A stretch of 7,332 nucleotides of DNA from Gemmatimonadota bacterium (lineage in GTDB: Bacteria > Gemmatimonadota > Gemmatimonadetes > Gemmatimonadales > Gemmatimonadaceae). A program made the translations under genes and the position numbers. Below, piece after piece: positions 1 to 5,208 of this stretch. Location of the stretch: contig JAEUJK010000115.1 in assembly GCA_016794735.1 (NCBI GenBank), positions 1 through 7,332 on the forward strand, in the 5' to 3' direction. The notes under the pieces were generated by a model. It was not told where the DNA came from and did no database searches. It saw only the letters and a program-made list of their open reading frames with translations. How positions within the stretch are numbered: position 1 is the first letter of the stretch; each line of letters begins with the position of its first letter.

Positions 1-10
1 AGCATTCTCG

Positions 11-1252
11 ATGAAGTCCAAGGAGTCCGCTGGCCGCTCGCTCGGCCTCAAGGCGTCGCGCGTCGGCAAGACGGTCAAGCGCGCGAGCGCCGCTGGCGAC
101 AAGGCCACGCAGAAGCAGGCCGCCGAGGCCCGCGAGCGCGCCGGCAAGGGCCACACCACGGCTGCGGCCTCACGCTTCCTCCGCGGCCAGCGGATCATGC
201 CGCGCAAGATCACCGGCAAGGAACGCATCGCGGACCTCATCGAGGGGACGTACCTCGCGTACAACGCGGGGCGCCTGCGCGAAGGGTGCCAGCTGTTCGC
301 CGAGAAGATGCTCGAGCCCGACGTCACCATCGGCCTCACGATGACCGGTGCGCTGACCCCGGCCGGGCTGGGGATGGCGGCGGTGATCCCGCTCATCGAG
401 GCCGGCTTCGTCGACTGGATCATCTCCACCGGCGCGAACCTCTACCACGACACGCATTTCGGGCTTGGGCTCGCCATGCACCGCGGCAACCCCAGCACCT
501 CCGACGTGGTCCTCCGCGAGGAGGGTGTGGTCCGCATCTACGACATCTTCTTCGACTACGACGTCCTGCTCTCCACTGACGCGTTCTTCCGCGCCATCGT
601 GCAGGGGAAGGAGTTCCAGCGCAACATGTCGAGCGCGGAGTTCCACTGGCTGTGCGGCAAGTACGTCGCCGAACGTGAGCGCAAGCTCGGCATCGGTCAG
701 AAGTCGCTGCTGAGTGCGGCGTACAAGTGTGGCGTGCCCATCTACACGTCGTCGCCGGGTGACTCGTCCATCGGGATGAACGTTGCCGCGCTCAGCCTGG
801 ACGGGAACCGCTGCGTCATCGACCCCAACCTCGACGTGAACGAGACGGCGTCGATCGTGCTCGGGGCCAAGCGCGCCGGGGGCAAGAGCGCCATCACGAT
901 CCTCGGTGGTGGCAGCCCCAAGAATTTCGCGCTGCAGACCGAGCCGCAGATCCAGGAAGTGCTCGGCATCGATGAGCGCGGGCACGACTACTTCCTCCAG
1001 ATCACCGACGCGCGTCCCGATACCGGTGGCCTCTCGGGCGCCACGCCGGCGGAAGCGGTGAGCTGGGGCAAGATCGATCCCGATCGCCTGCCCGATGCCG
1101 TCGTCTGCTACCTCGACTCGACGGTCGCGCTGCCGCTGCTCACGTCGTATGCCCTCGCGCGACGCAAGAAGCGCAAGCTGCGCCGGCTCTATGACCGTCG
1201 CGAGGCCCTGATGCAGTCGCTCAAGGCCGAGTACGCGAAGTCCCGCGGCTAG
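11..1252 (+). CDS. Deoxyhypusine synthase-like protein (bacterial subfamily, possible homospermidine-type enzyme)
   Basis: A 413-residue reading from ATG 11. The C-terminal signature SWGK is intact, with W352 and K354 matching human W327 and the catalytic K329, and E348 matching E323. The nucleotide-binding segment ISTGAN is at 138-143, GDSSIG at 250-255 and LGGGSPKNF at about 298-306. Classical deoxyhypusine synthase transfers an aminobutyl group from spermidine to eIF5A using NAD. Bacteria have no canonical eIF5A, and bacterial relatives have been linked to homospermidine or other polyamine chemistry, so the substrate here is open. Human spermidine-binding H288 and D316 align by hand with N305 and L341. 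Residues 1-62 are a Lys/Arg/Ala-rich extension. There is no Shine-Dalgarno before position 11, and the frame is open to the left edge, so the true start may lie outside the window. ATG 197 would give 351 residues but also lacks a ribosome site. Family assignment is firm; the reaction is not. Confidence 0.9.
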   Translation: MKSKESAGRSLGLKASRVGKTVKRASAAGDKATQKQAAEARERAGKGHTTAAASRFLRGQRIMPRKITGKERIADLIEGTYLAYNAGRLREGCQLFAEKMLEPDVTIGLTMTGALTPAGLGMAAVIPLIEAGFVDWIISTGANLYHDTHFGLGLAMHRGNPSTSDVVLREEGVVRIYDIFFDYDVLLSTDAFFRAIVQGKEFQRNMSSAEFHWLCGKYVAERERKLGIGQKSLLSAAYKCGVPIYTSSPGDSSIGMNVAALSLDGNRCVIDPNLDVNETASIVLGAKRAGGKSAITILGGGSPKNFALQTEPQIQEVLGIDERGHDYFLQITDARPDTGGLSGATPAEAVSWGKIDPDRLPDAVVCYLDSTVALPLLTSYALARRKKRKLRRLYDRREALMQSLKAEYAKSRG

Positions 1253-1678
1253 TCAGCGGCGAAAGACGAACTGGTCGCCGTTAGGCACGCTCACGTCACC
1301 GACCGAGATGTCGGTGGCGGAATACGTGCCGGCGTACCGCACCGCCGTGTCACTCGTGACACGCATCCGGAGCTGCGTGCCGGTCACGCCAAAGCGGCCG
1401 CGTGCGGTGACCGTGCCCACCTGCTCGGAACTCCCCCCGCGCGTCCGCACGATGTACGAGAAGATGAACGAGGAATCGGTGGCCAGCGTGAGCGCCCCGC
1501 GCGTCACCTCAACGATGGTCTGCGATTGCACGACCTGCGCCGGGATGTTCGCGCCGTTGACCGAGACCAGCTGGTAGACCGTCCCCGGGCCGGTTTCCGG
1601 CTCGACGTCATCCCCGATCGGATCGAGGGAACAGGCAGCCAGGAGCGTGAGGGCGAGGGAGACCGCGAGGGAACGCAT
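1253..1678 (-). CDS. Small putative lipoprotein, function unknown
   Basis: A 141-residue protein on the minus strand. It opens with a short basic n-region (MRS) and a hydrophobic core, followed by lipobox L13-A14-A15-C16, so it is probably exported, lipidated on C16 and signal peptidase II processed. S17 follows the cysteine, which by the E. coli rule favours the outer membrane. After an acidic linker (about 22-30) the rest is rich in alternating beta-type residues, for example YQLVSVNG at 35-42 and a Thr/Val-rich stretch at 88-127. This suggests a small beta-sandwich or lipocalin-like fold (inference). ATG 1678 was chosen because it puts the signal peptide at the N-terminus; a longer reading begins with TTG at 1759 and buries it. 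No good Shine-Dalgarno is visible. Its TGA abuts the TAG of the convergent gene with no bases between. Confidence 0.75.
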   Translation of the reverse strand: MRSLAVSLALTLLAACSLDPIGDDVEPETGPGTVYQLVSVNGANIPAQVVQSQTIVEVTRGALTLATDSSFIFSYIVRTRGGSSEQVGTVTARGRFGVTGTQLRMRVTSDTAVRYAGTYSATDISVGDVSVPNGDQFVFRR

Positions 1679-1752
1679 CGGACGTGAAGGTGACGGGTCC
1701 GCACAACATTGGGGGAAACGCACCCGGGGGCCAGTCCATGGGACGGGAACAA

Positions 1753-1781
1753 TTGCCAAGGTCGGTGGAGCGCCCTAGGTT
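1753..1781 (+). promoter_or_regulatory. Putative sigma70-type promoter of greA
   Basis: TTGCCA at 1753-1758 (5 of 6 matches to TTGACA), a 17-nt spacer, then TAGGTT at 1776-1781 (first, second and sixth positions of TATAAT conserved). Transcription would start near 1788, giving a leader of about 60 nt before the greA ATG at 1849. The same TTGCCA box read on the other strand gives TTGGCA, but no matching -10 for the divergent lipoprotein gene was found at normal spacing. Confidence 0.5.
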
Positions 1782-1798
1782 GCGGAAAGACCTTTCCA

Positions 1799-1840
1799 GG
1801 CGCCCGGCCGACCCAGACGGCCGGGCGCTCCCCTTTTGTT
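1799..1840 (+). terminator. Terminator-like hairpin in the greA leader
   Basis: GGCGCCCGGCCG (1799-1810) pairs with CGGCCGGGCGCT (1818-1829): 11 Watson-Crick pairs plus one terminal G-U, around the 7-nt loop ACCCAGA. A pyrimidine tract CCCCTTTT and then GTT follows. The structure ends 8 nt before the greA ATG and just downstream of the predicted greA start site. The upstream gene is on the other strand, so it is not needed to end an incoming gene. It could attenuate greA transcription and release a short leader RNA. The tract begins with four C residues, which weakens it as an intrinsic terminator. Confidence 0.5.
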
Positions 1841-1848
1841 GACCACCC

Positions 1849-2322
1849 ATGCTCGAAGAACTCAAGCAGAAGCTCGGCGCCGAGGTCGAGAAGCTCCAGC
1901 ACGAGCTCAACGTCGTCATTCCCAACGAGATCCGTAAAGCGGTCGAGCTGGGTGACCTGCGCGAGAACAGCGAGTACAAGGCCGCGCTCGAGCGCCAGCA
2001 GTTCGTGCAGGCACGCCTCGGACAGCTGCGCCAGCGCCTGTCGAAGCTCGCCTCGGTCGACATGTCGCAGATCCCGCTGGACAAGGTGGGCCTGGGGTCA
2101 CGCGTTGTGGTGGAATGCCAGGACACGAAGACCCTCGAGACCTACAACCTCGTCTTCGGGGACTCCGAGAACTTCGACGAAGGACACGTGTCGATGGCGT
2201 CGCCCATCGGCCGTTCGCTCGTCGGGAAGGGGGTCGGGGAGGTGGCGTTCCTCAAGCTTCCGGCGCGCACCCGGCGGCTCAAGATCGTGGAGCTGGTCAC
2301 CATCCACGCCCAGTCGGGGTAG
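1849..2322 (+). CDS. greA: Transcription elongation factor GreA
   Basis: 157 residues, the usual GreA length. GreA enters the secondary channel of RNA polymerase and stimulates cleavage of backtracked RNA. The N-terminal coiled-coil hairpin (about 1-72) carries the tip motif GDLRENSEY at 35-43; D36 and E39 correspond to the catalytic acidic pair D41/E44 of E. coli GreA. The C-terminal FKBP-like domain (about 80-155) has the family signature SPIGRSL at 118-124, followed by VGKGVGEV. The start is fixed at ATG 1849 because an in-frame TGA lies at 1840-1842, two codons upstream. No Shine-Dalgarno is visible (ACCACCC precedes the ATG), so initiation is probably weak or leader-dependent. The gene is single, divergent from the lipoprotein gene and 78 nt from the next start. 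The leader hairpin suggests expression control by attenuation (inference). Confidence 0.96.
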   Translation: MLEELKQKLGAEVEKLQHELNVVIPNEIRKAVELGDLRENSEYKAALERQQFVQARLGQLRQRLSKLASVDMSQIPLDKVGLGSRVVVECQDTKTLETYNLVFGDSENFDEGHVSMASPIGRSLVGKGVGEVAFLKLPARTRRLKIVELVTIHAQSG

Positions 2323-2346
2323 GGTCTGGCGGCAGGAGGTGTGTCG

Positions 2347-2377
2347 TTGGCACAGGGGGGCACCCCCGGGGTAGAAC
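2347..2377 (+). promoter_or_regulatory. Weak candidate promoter for the plug-like secreted protein
   Basis: TTGGCA at 2347-2352 and TAGAAC at 2372-2377, separated by 19 nt, which is longer than ideal. The spacer is dominated by a G-run and C-run that can form a 5-bp hairpin (2355-2367) without a T tract. Transcription would start about 15 nt upstream of the AGGAGG site. Confidence 0.3.
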
Positions 2378-2388
2378 GACCCAGTCAC

Positions 2389-2394
2389 AGGAGG
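2389..2394 (+). promoter_or_regulatory. Ribosome binding site that decides the start at 2401
   Basis: A perfect AGGAGG directly touches one ATG (2395) and lies 6 nt before a second in-frame ATG (2401). Only the second has workable spacing, so 2401 is taken as the start. It is the strongest ribosome binding site in the window. Confidence 0.8.
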
Positions 2395-2400
2395 ATGACG

Positions 2401-3132
2401 ATGCGCACCTGGTCTTCAGTACTCGCACTGGCCCTGCTGCCGATCGGTAGCGCGGCCGCTCAGTCGTTCCAGGGCATCGTGGTGGTCGGCGCTGGCAAGT
2501 CCGCAGCGCAGCAGGCAAAGGTGGTCCTGCTGGGCAAGCGTGACCGCGTCGTCGATTCGGCCACCACCGATGCGTTCGGTGGGTTCTCGGTTCGCGCCGA
2601 CAAGCCGGGCAAGTACACCCTCCTCGTGCGTCGATCGGGCTACCTCCCGGTCAACACCGAGTCCTTCGAGTTGCCGGAAAACGAGGTCCTCACCGACACG
2701 GTGCACCTCACCGGGCGCAGCGCCGAACTCGGGGTGCGGGACGCCATCCAGCAGAGCCTGCGTCGCGTGTTCGGCGGGGCGGTGCTCGGCGGGTTCACCC
2801 GCATGGTTGGGCCCGACTCGATGGCCACCCTGCGGAGCCGTTTCATGACCCTGGGTGACTATGCCCGGGCGGGGCGCCTGCTCGGGGTCTCCATGCCCAG
2901 CGGGGTGAACAGCGCCTGCCTGCGCTTCTCCGGCGAGTCGTACTGCGGGCAGTTGTTCATCGACGAATTGCCGGTGAACCTGCGGCCCGACCAGGTCTTC
3001 CTGACTGACGTGGAGGCGATTCTCGCGATCCGTGGGATGGAACTTGGCCAGACGGTCATGGACCTTCGGCGGTTCGATGCCAGCCGGTTCGGGGTGGTCA
3101 TGGTCTATACCAGTCGCTTCCACCTGCAGTAG
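2401..3132 (+). CDS. Secreted protein with carboxypeptidase-regulatory-like domain and TonB-plug-like C-terminus
   Basis: 243 residues. A Sec signal peptide ends in GSAAAQ, with likely cleavage after A20. Residues about 22-104 form a carboxypeptidase-regulatory-like (transthyretin-type) beta domain, shown by TDAFGGFSV (56-64) and GKYTLLVRRSGYLP (70-83), the usual layout before TonB-dependent receptors. Residues about 110-240 end in a plug-like pattern: IDELPV (187-192), DVEAILAIRG (203-212) and SRFGVVMVYT (228-237). The roughly 500-700-residue barrel of a real receptor is absent and the stop follows at once. The only cysteines, C173 and C182, are nine residues apart and could form a disulfide in the periplasm. 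The start is fixed by AGGAGG. The protein probably acts in the periplasm or at the outer membrane; partner and ligand are unknown. The domain calls are pattern-based. Confidence 0.75.
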   Translation: MRTWSSVLALALLPIGSAAAQSFQGIVVVGAGKSAAQQAKVVLLGKRDRVVDSATTDAFGGFSVRADKPGKYTLLVRRSGYLPVNTESFELPENEVLTDTVHLTGRSAELGVRDAIQQSLRRVFGGAVLGGFTRMVGPDSMATLRSRFMTLGDYARAGRLLGVSMPSGVNSACLRFSGESYCGQLFIDELPVNLRPDQVFLTDVEAILAIRGMELGQTVMDLRRFDASRFGVVMVYTSRFHLQ

Positions 3133-3149
3133 CGGGTGGCTGACACCCG
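3133..3149 (+). other. Small hairpin directly after the stop codon at 3130-3132
   Basis: CGGGTG pairs with CACCCG over 6 bp around the 5-nt loop GCTGA, starting at the base after the TAG. No T tract follows. It may protect the 3' end of the upstream message or be chance in GC-rich DNA. Confidence 0.3.
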
Positions 3150-3176
3150 GAAGCGGTCGGCCGCGTAGGCCCTGGT

Positions 3177-3214
3177 GGGGGCGCCTCTCGGATGGGGCGC
3201 CCCCGCCTCAATTT
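3177..3214 (+). terminator. GC-rich hairpin with weak T tract, between the plug-like gene and the 208-residue gene
   Basis: GGGGGCGCC (3177-3185) pairs perfectly with GGCGCCCCC (3196-3204) over 9 bp. ATTTT at 3210-3214 follows, but five bases (GCCTC) separate stem and T tract, so termination may be inefficient. It sits 44 nt after the upstream stop and 28 nt before the next ATG. It could end the upstream transcript or attenuate the downstream one. Confidence 0.45.
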
Positions 3215-3228
3215 TCCAGCCCTGAGGT
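3205..3228 (+). promoter_or_regulatory. Possible ribosome-site-masking stem upstream of the 208-residue gene
   Basis: CCTCA (3206-3210) can pair with TGAGG (3223-3227), extended by a G-U pair at 3205/3228, across a 12-nt loop. TGAGG is the only Shine-Dalgarno-like element for the ATG at 3233 (5-nt spacing), so folding would hide it. The stem is short and could be chance. Confidence 0.3.
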
Positions 3229-3232
3229 TCCC

Positions 3233-3859
3233 ATGGGATTCATCTCGCGCCTCGTTCTCTTCGCCCTTGGCCTGACGGTCATCCTCGGCGCATACCGTAT
3301 CGTCGAAAAGGTCCGTCGGCCGAGCGACCACGTGGTGGTTGACGTCGATGTCGCCGAGGCGCCGGAGCCTCCCGCTGCGGCCGAAGCGCCCGCCGTGGCG
3401 GAAATGCCATCGGTTGTTGAAGCGCCTGCCGTCGCTGACGTCGCCCTGCCGCCACTTCGCAGGGGCGAAGTCCGCATCCTCACGACCAATCACTCGGCGT
3501 TCATGGCCCTCCGCGACGACCAGCTCGTGGCCGGGCTGACCGACTCGATCCGGGCGCACGTTCGGGCGGAGATGCGGCGCGAGCTCGACAAGTCGAAGGC
3601 CGGCGGTGTCGGCGCCGCAATCGGCAAGGTGGTCGCGGAGGGCGTCAACAAGCTGCTGGAAGGTGAGATCCAGGTTCCCGTGTCCGACGTGCGGGACATC
3701 TCCTACGATGGCCGCCGCATCGTCATCCGGTATCGCAACGAGCCCAAGGGATTGAACTTCGAGTCCATCAAGTCGGAAGGCGATCGCACGATCCTCGAGC
3801 AGTTCTCCGAGGAAGACGCCCGCCGCTTTGTGCGCGCGGTCCAGGTGCGCGTGAAGTAA
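3233..3859 (+). CDS. Membrane-anchored protein of unknown function with Ala/Pro/Glu linker
   Basis: 208 residues, not assigned to a known family. One hydrophobic segment spans about 7-21 and is followed by R22, K26, R28 and R29. The positive-inside rule would then favour a cytoplasmic C-terminus, although an uncleaved signal anchor with a periplasmic C-terminus is also possible. Residues 41-74 are an Ala/Pro/Glu linker containing a 12-residue imperfect tandem repeat. The rest (about 78-208) looks folded: a predicted helix rich in Arg and Glu (about 96-121), a Gly/Ala helix-like stretch (123-142), then strands around 146-169 and a charged C-terminal helix with EEDARRF (193-199). ATG 3233 was chosen because TGAGG lies 5 nt upstream and the hydrophobic segment is then N-terminal. 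An in-frame upstream extension overlaps the previous gene and is implausible. fadI begins 52 nt downstream, so readthrough into it is possible. Confidence 0.75.
   Translation: MGFISRLVLFALGLTVILGAYRIVEKVRRPSDHVVVDVDVAEAPEPPAAAEAPAVAEMPSVVEAPAVADVALPPLRRGEVRILTTNHSAFMALRDDQLVAGLTDSIRAHVRAEMRRELDKSKAGGVGAAIGKVVAEGVNKLLEGEIQVPVSDVRDISYDGRRIVIRYRNEPKGLNFESIKSEGDRTILEQFSEEDARRFVRAVQVRVK
3383..3438 (+). repeat. Imperfect tandem repeat encoding the linker
   Basis: A 20-nt unit starting GAAGCGCC at 3383-3402 recurs at 3419-3438 with three or so third-position changes, a period of 36 nt (12 codons). At the protein level EAPAVAEMPSVV (51-62) is followed by EAPAVADVALPP (63-74). Mostly silent differences suggest an old duplication kept for its sequence character. 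Confidence 0.6.
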
Positions 3860-3870
3860 CCGCGCACCTG
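3842..3870 (+). other. Perfect 10-bp hairpin straddling the stop codon of the 208-residue gene
   Basis: CAGGTGCGCG (3842-3851) pairs perfectly with CGCGCACCTG (3861-3870). The 9-nt loop TGAAGTAAC contains the TAA stop at 3857-3859. A second small hairpin, CGGG/CCCG (3871-3874 with 3880-3883), follows with no gap, so the two could stack. There is no T tract. The likely role is a 3' end or processing element between this gene and fadI. Confidence 0.5.
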
Positions 3871-3911
3871 CGGGACTTGCCCGAACGCCCTTGACCGGAC
3901 TCCTTTCCGGG

Positions 3912-5204
3912 ATGGGCACCTACGGAAACGGAAGGCGCGTCGCCATCGTCGCTGGCATTCGGACGCCGTTCGCGAGATCGGGCACCGTCTTCCGCAACCT
4001 CACCGCGATCGACCTCGGCCGGCATTGTGTCGCCGAGTTGGTGCGTCGGCACGGACTCGATGGCTCGCAGGTTGACCTGCTCGTCTTCGGCACCGTCCTG
4101 GCGTCGCCCGTCGCGCCAAGCGTCGCGCGGGAAGTCGCGTTGATCCCGCAGCTCGGGCGAACCGTGCAGGCGCACACCGTCGGTCGCGCATGTGCGTCGG
4201 CGAACCAGGCCATCACCGACGCCGCCGACCAGATCGCGCTCGGCCATGCCGACGTGGCAATCGCCGGCGGGACGGAATCGCTGACCAACGTCCCGATCCT
4301 GCACACCAAGTCCTTCTCCGACGCCCTCGTGGCCGCGTCGAAGGCGCGCACCCTCGGTGCACGGCTGGGCGCCTTCTCGAAGGTGCGCCCCAAAGACCTG
4401 GTGCCGGTCGCGCCGGCCATCGCGGAGCCGAGTACCGGTGAGACGATGGGGCAGGCGGCGGAACGCATGGCGAAGATCCACGGGATCACGCGCGAGGAGC
4501 AGGACCAGTTCGCGCTCCGTTCGCATCGCATGGCGTGGGCCGGCACGGCCGACGGCCGACTGACCGGCGAGATCGCTCCCTATTTCGTTCCGCCAGACGG
4601 CACGGCGATCAGCACGGACAACGGCATTCGCGAGGACACGAGCCTCGAGCAGCTCGCATCGCTCAAGCCCGTGTTCGACCGGAAGTACGGGTCGGTAACG
4701 GCCGGAAATGCTTCTCCGCTGACGGACGGCGCGGCCTGCGTGTTGCTGATGAGCGAAGACCGGGCGAAGGCCGCGGGATTCACCCCGCTCGCCTACATCC
4801 GGTCATATGCGTACGCGGCGGTCGATCCCGCGGACCAACTGCTCATGGCCCCCGTGCTCGCGGCGCCGCTGGCCCTGCGGCGCGCCGGACTCTCGCTCAA
4901 GGACATCGACCTCGTGGAGATGCACGAAGCGTTTGCGGCGCAGGTGTTGTGCAACATCAAGGGGCTCGCCTCGCGGGAGTGGGCCGCACGCGCCGGGTTC
5001 TCGGAGCCCGTGGGCGAGGTGGACCGCGCGCGCCTCAACGTCCTCGGCGGGTCCGTGTCGATCGGGCACCCGTTCGGTGCCACCGGGGCACGCATCACGA
5101 CGACCCTCTGCCACGAGTTGGCGCGGCGTGACGGACAGTTCGGGTTGATGACCGTATGCGCTGCCGGCGGTTTGGGGTTCTCCATGGTCGTCGAGCGGGA
5201 GTGA
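3912..5204 (+). CDS. fadI: Acetyl-CoA acyltransferase (3-ketoacyl-CoA thiolase), FadI type
   Basis: 430 residues, close to E. coli FadI (436). It catalyses the last step of fatty acid beta-oxidation, the CoA-dependent cleavage of 3-ketoacyl-CoA to acetyl-CoA and a shortened acyl-CoA, in the cytoplasm. The acyl-accepting cysteine is C94 in GRACASANQA. H338 lies in HEAFAAQ; the HEAF form, in place of the NEAF of most thiolases, is typical of the FadI and mitochondrial trifunctional beta-subunit branch. H386 is in GHPFGATGAR, and the C-terminal catalytic C416 is in CAAGGLGF. ATG 3912 was chosen because it places the conserved RRVAIVAGIRTPF just after the N-terminus. A longer reading from TTG 3891 adds seven unremarkable residues. 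No clear Shine-Dalgarno precedes it, and CCGGA/TCCGG (3895-3899 with 3906-3910) can fold next to the ATG. fadJ follows after 4 nt. Confidence 0.94.
   Translation: MGTYGNGRRVAIVAGIRTPFARSGTVFRNLTAIDLGRHCVAELVRRHGLDGSQVDLLVFGTVLASPVAPSVAREVALIPQLGRTVQAHTVGRACASANQAITDAADQIALGHADVAIAGGTESLTNVPILHTKSFSDALVAASKARTLGARLGAFSKVRPKDLVPVAPAIAEPSTGETMGQAAERMAKIHGITREEQDQFALRSHRMAWAGTADGRLTGEIAPYFVPPDGTAISTDNGIREDTSLEQLASLKPVFDRKYGSVTAGNASPLTDGAACVLLMSEDRAKAAGFTPLAYIRSYAYAAVDPADQLLMAPVLAAPLALRRAGLSLKDIDLVEMHEAFAAQVLCNIKGLASREWAARAGFSEPVGEVDRARLNVLGGSVSIGHPFGATGARITTTLCHELARRDGQFGLMTVCAAGGLGFSMVVERE
5197..5201 (+). promoter_or_regulatory. Ribosome binding site of fadJ inside the end of fadI
   Basis: GGGAG lies 7 nt before the ATG at 5209 and overlaps the last sense codons of fadI. 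The fadI stop (5202-5204) sits between site and start, an arrangement that favours translational coupling. Confidence 0.6.
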
Positions 5205-5208
5205 TGTG

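Noticed and set aside
170..985. A 271-codon minus-strand open frame within the DHS-like gene
   Set aside because: Shadow frame; the plus strand carries the conserved enzyme motifs.
1679..1759. Longer lipoprotein starting at TTG 1759 on the minus strand
   Set aside because: It would put 27 non-hydrophobic residues before the signal peptide and lipobox, blocking normal export; ATG 1678 is better.
2348..2362. Sigma54-like TGGCAC with a GC twelve bases on
   Set aside because: Spacing between the GG and GC elements is one base short, and the TT preceding GC is absent (a G-run instead).
2355..2371. G-run/C-run hairpin as terminator of greA
   Set aside because: Only 5 bp with a 3-nt loop and no T tract; it lies in a candidate promoter spacer.
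1709..2374. A 221-codon plus-strand frame overlapping greA
   Set aside because: Frame-shifted relative to greA and Ser/Arg-rich, typical of out-of-frame translation in GC-rich DNA.
3032..3232. Upstream extension of the 208-residue membrane protein
   Set aside because: It overlaps the end of the plug-like gene in another frame and runs through the GC hairpin; TGAGG and the hydrophobic segment support ATG 3233.
3768..4526. A 252-codon minus-strand open frame over the start of fadI
   Set aside because: Antisense to the conserved thiolase N-terminal domain and its catalytic cysteine region; no motifs or ribosome site.
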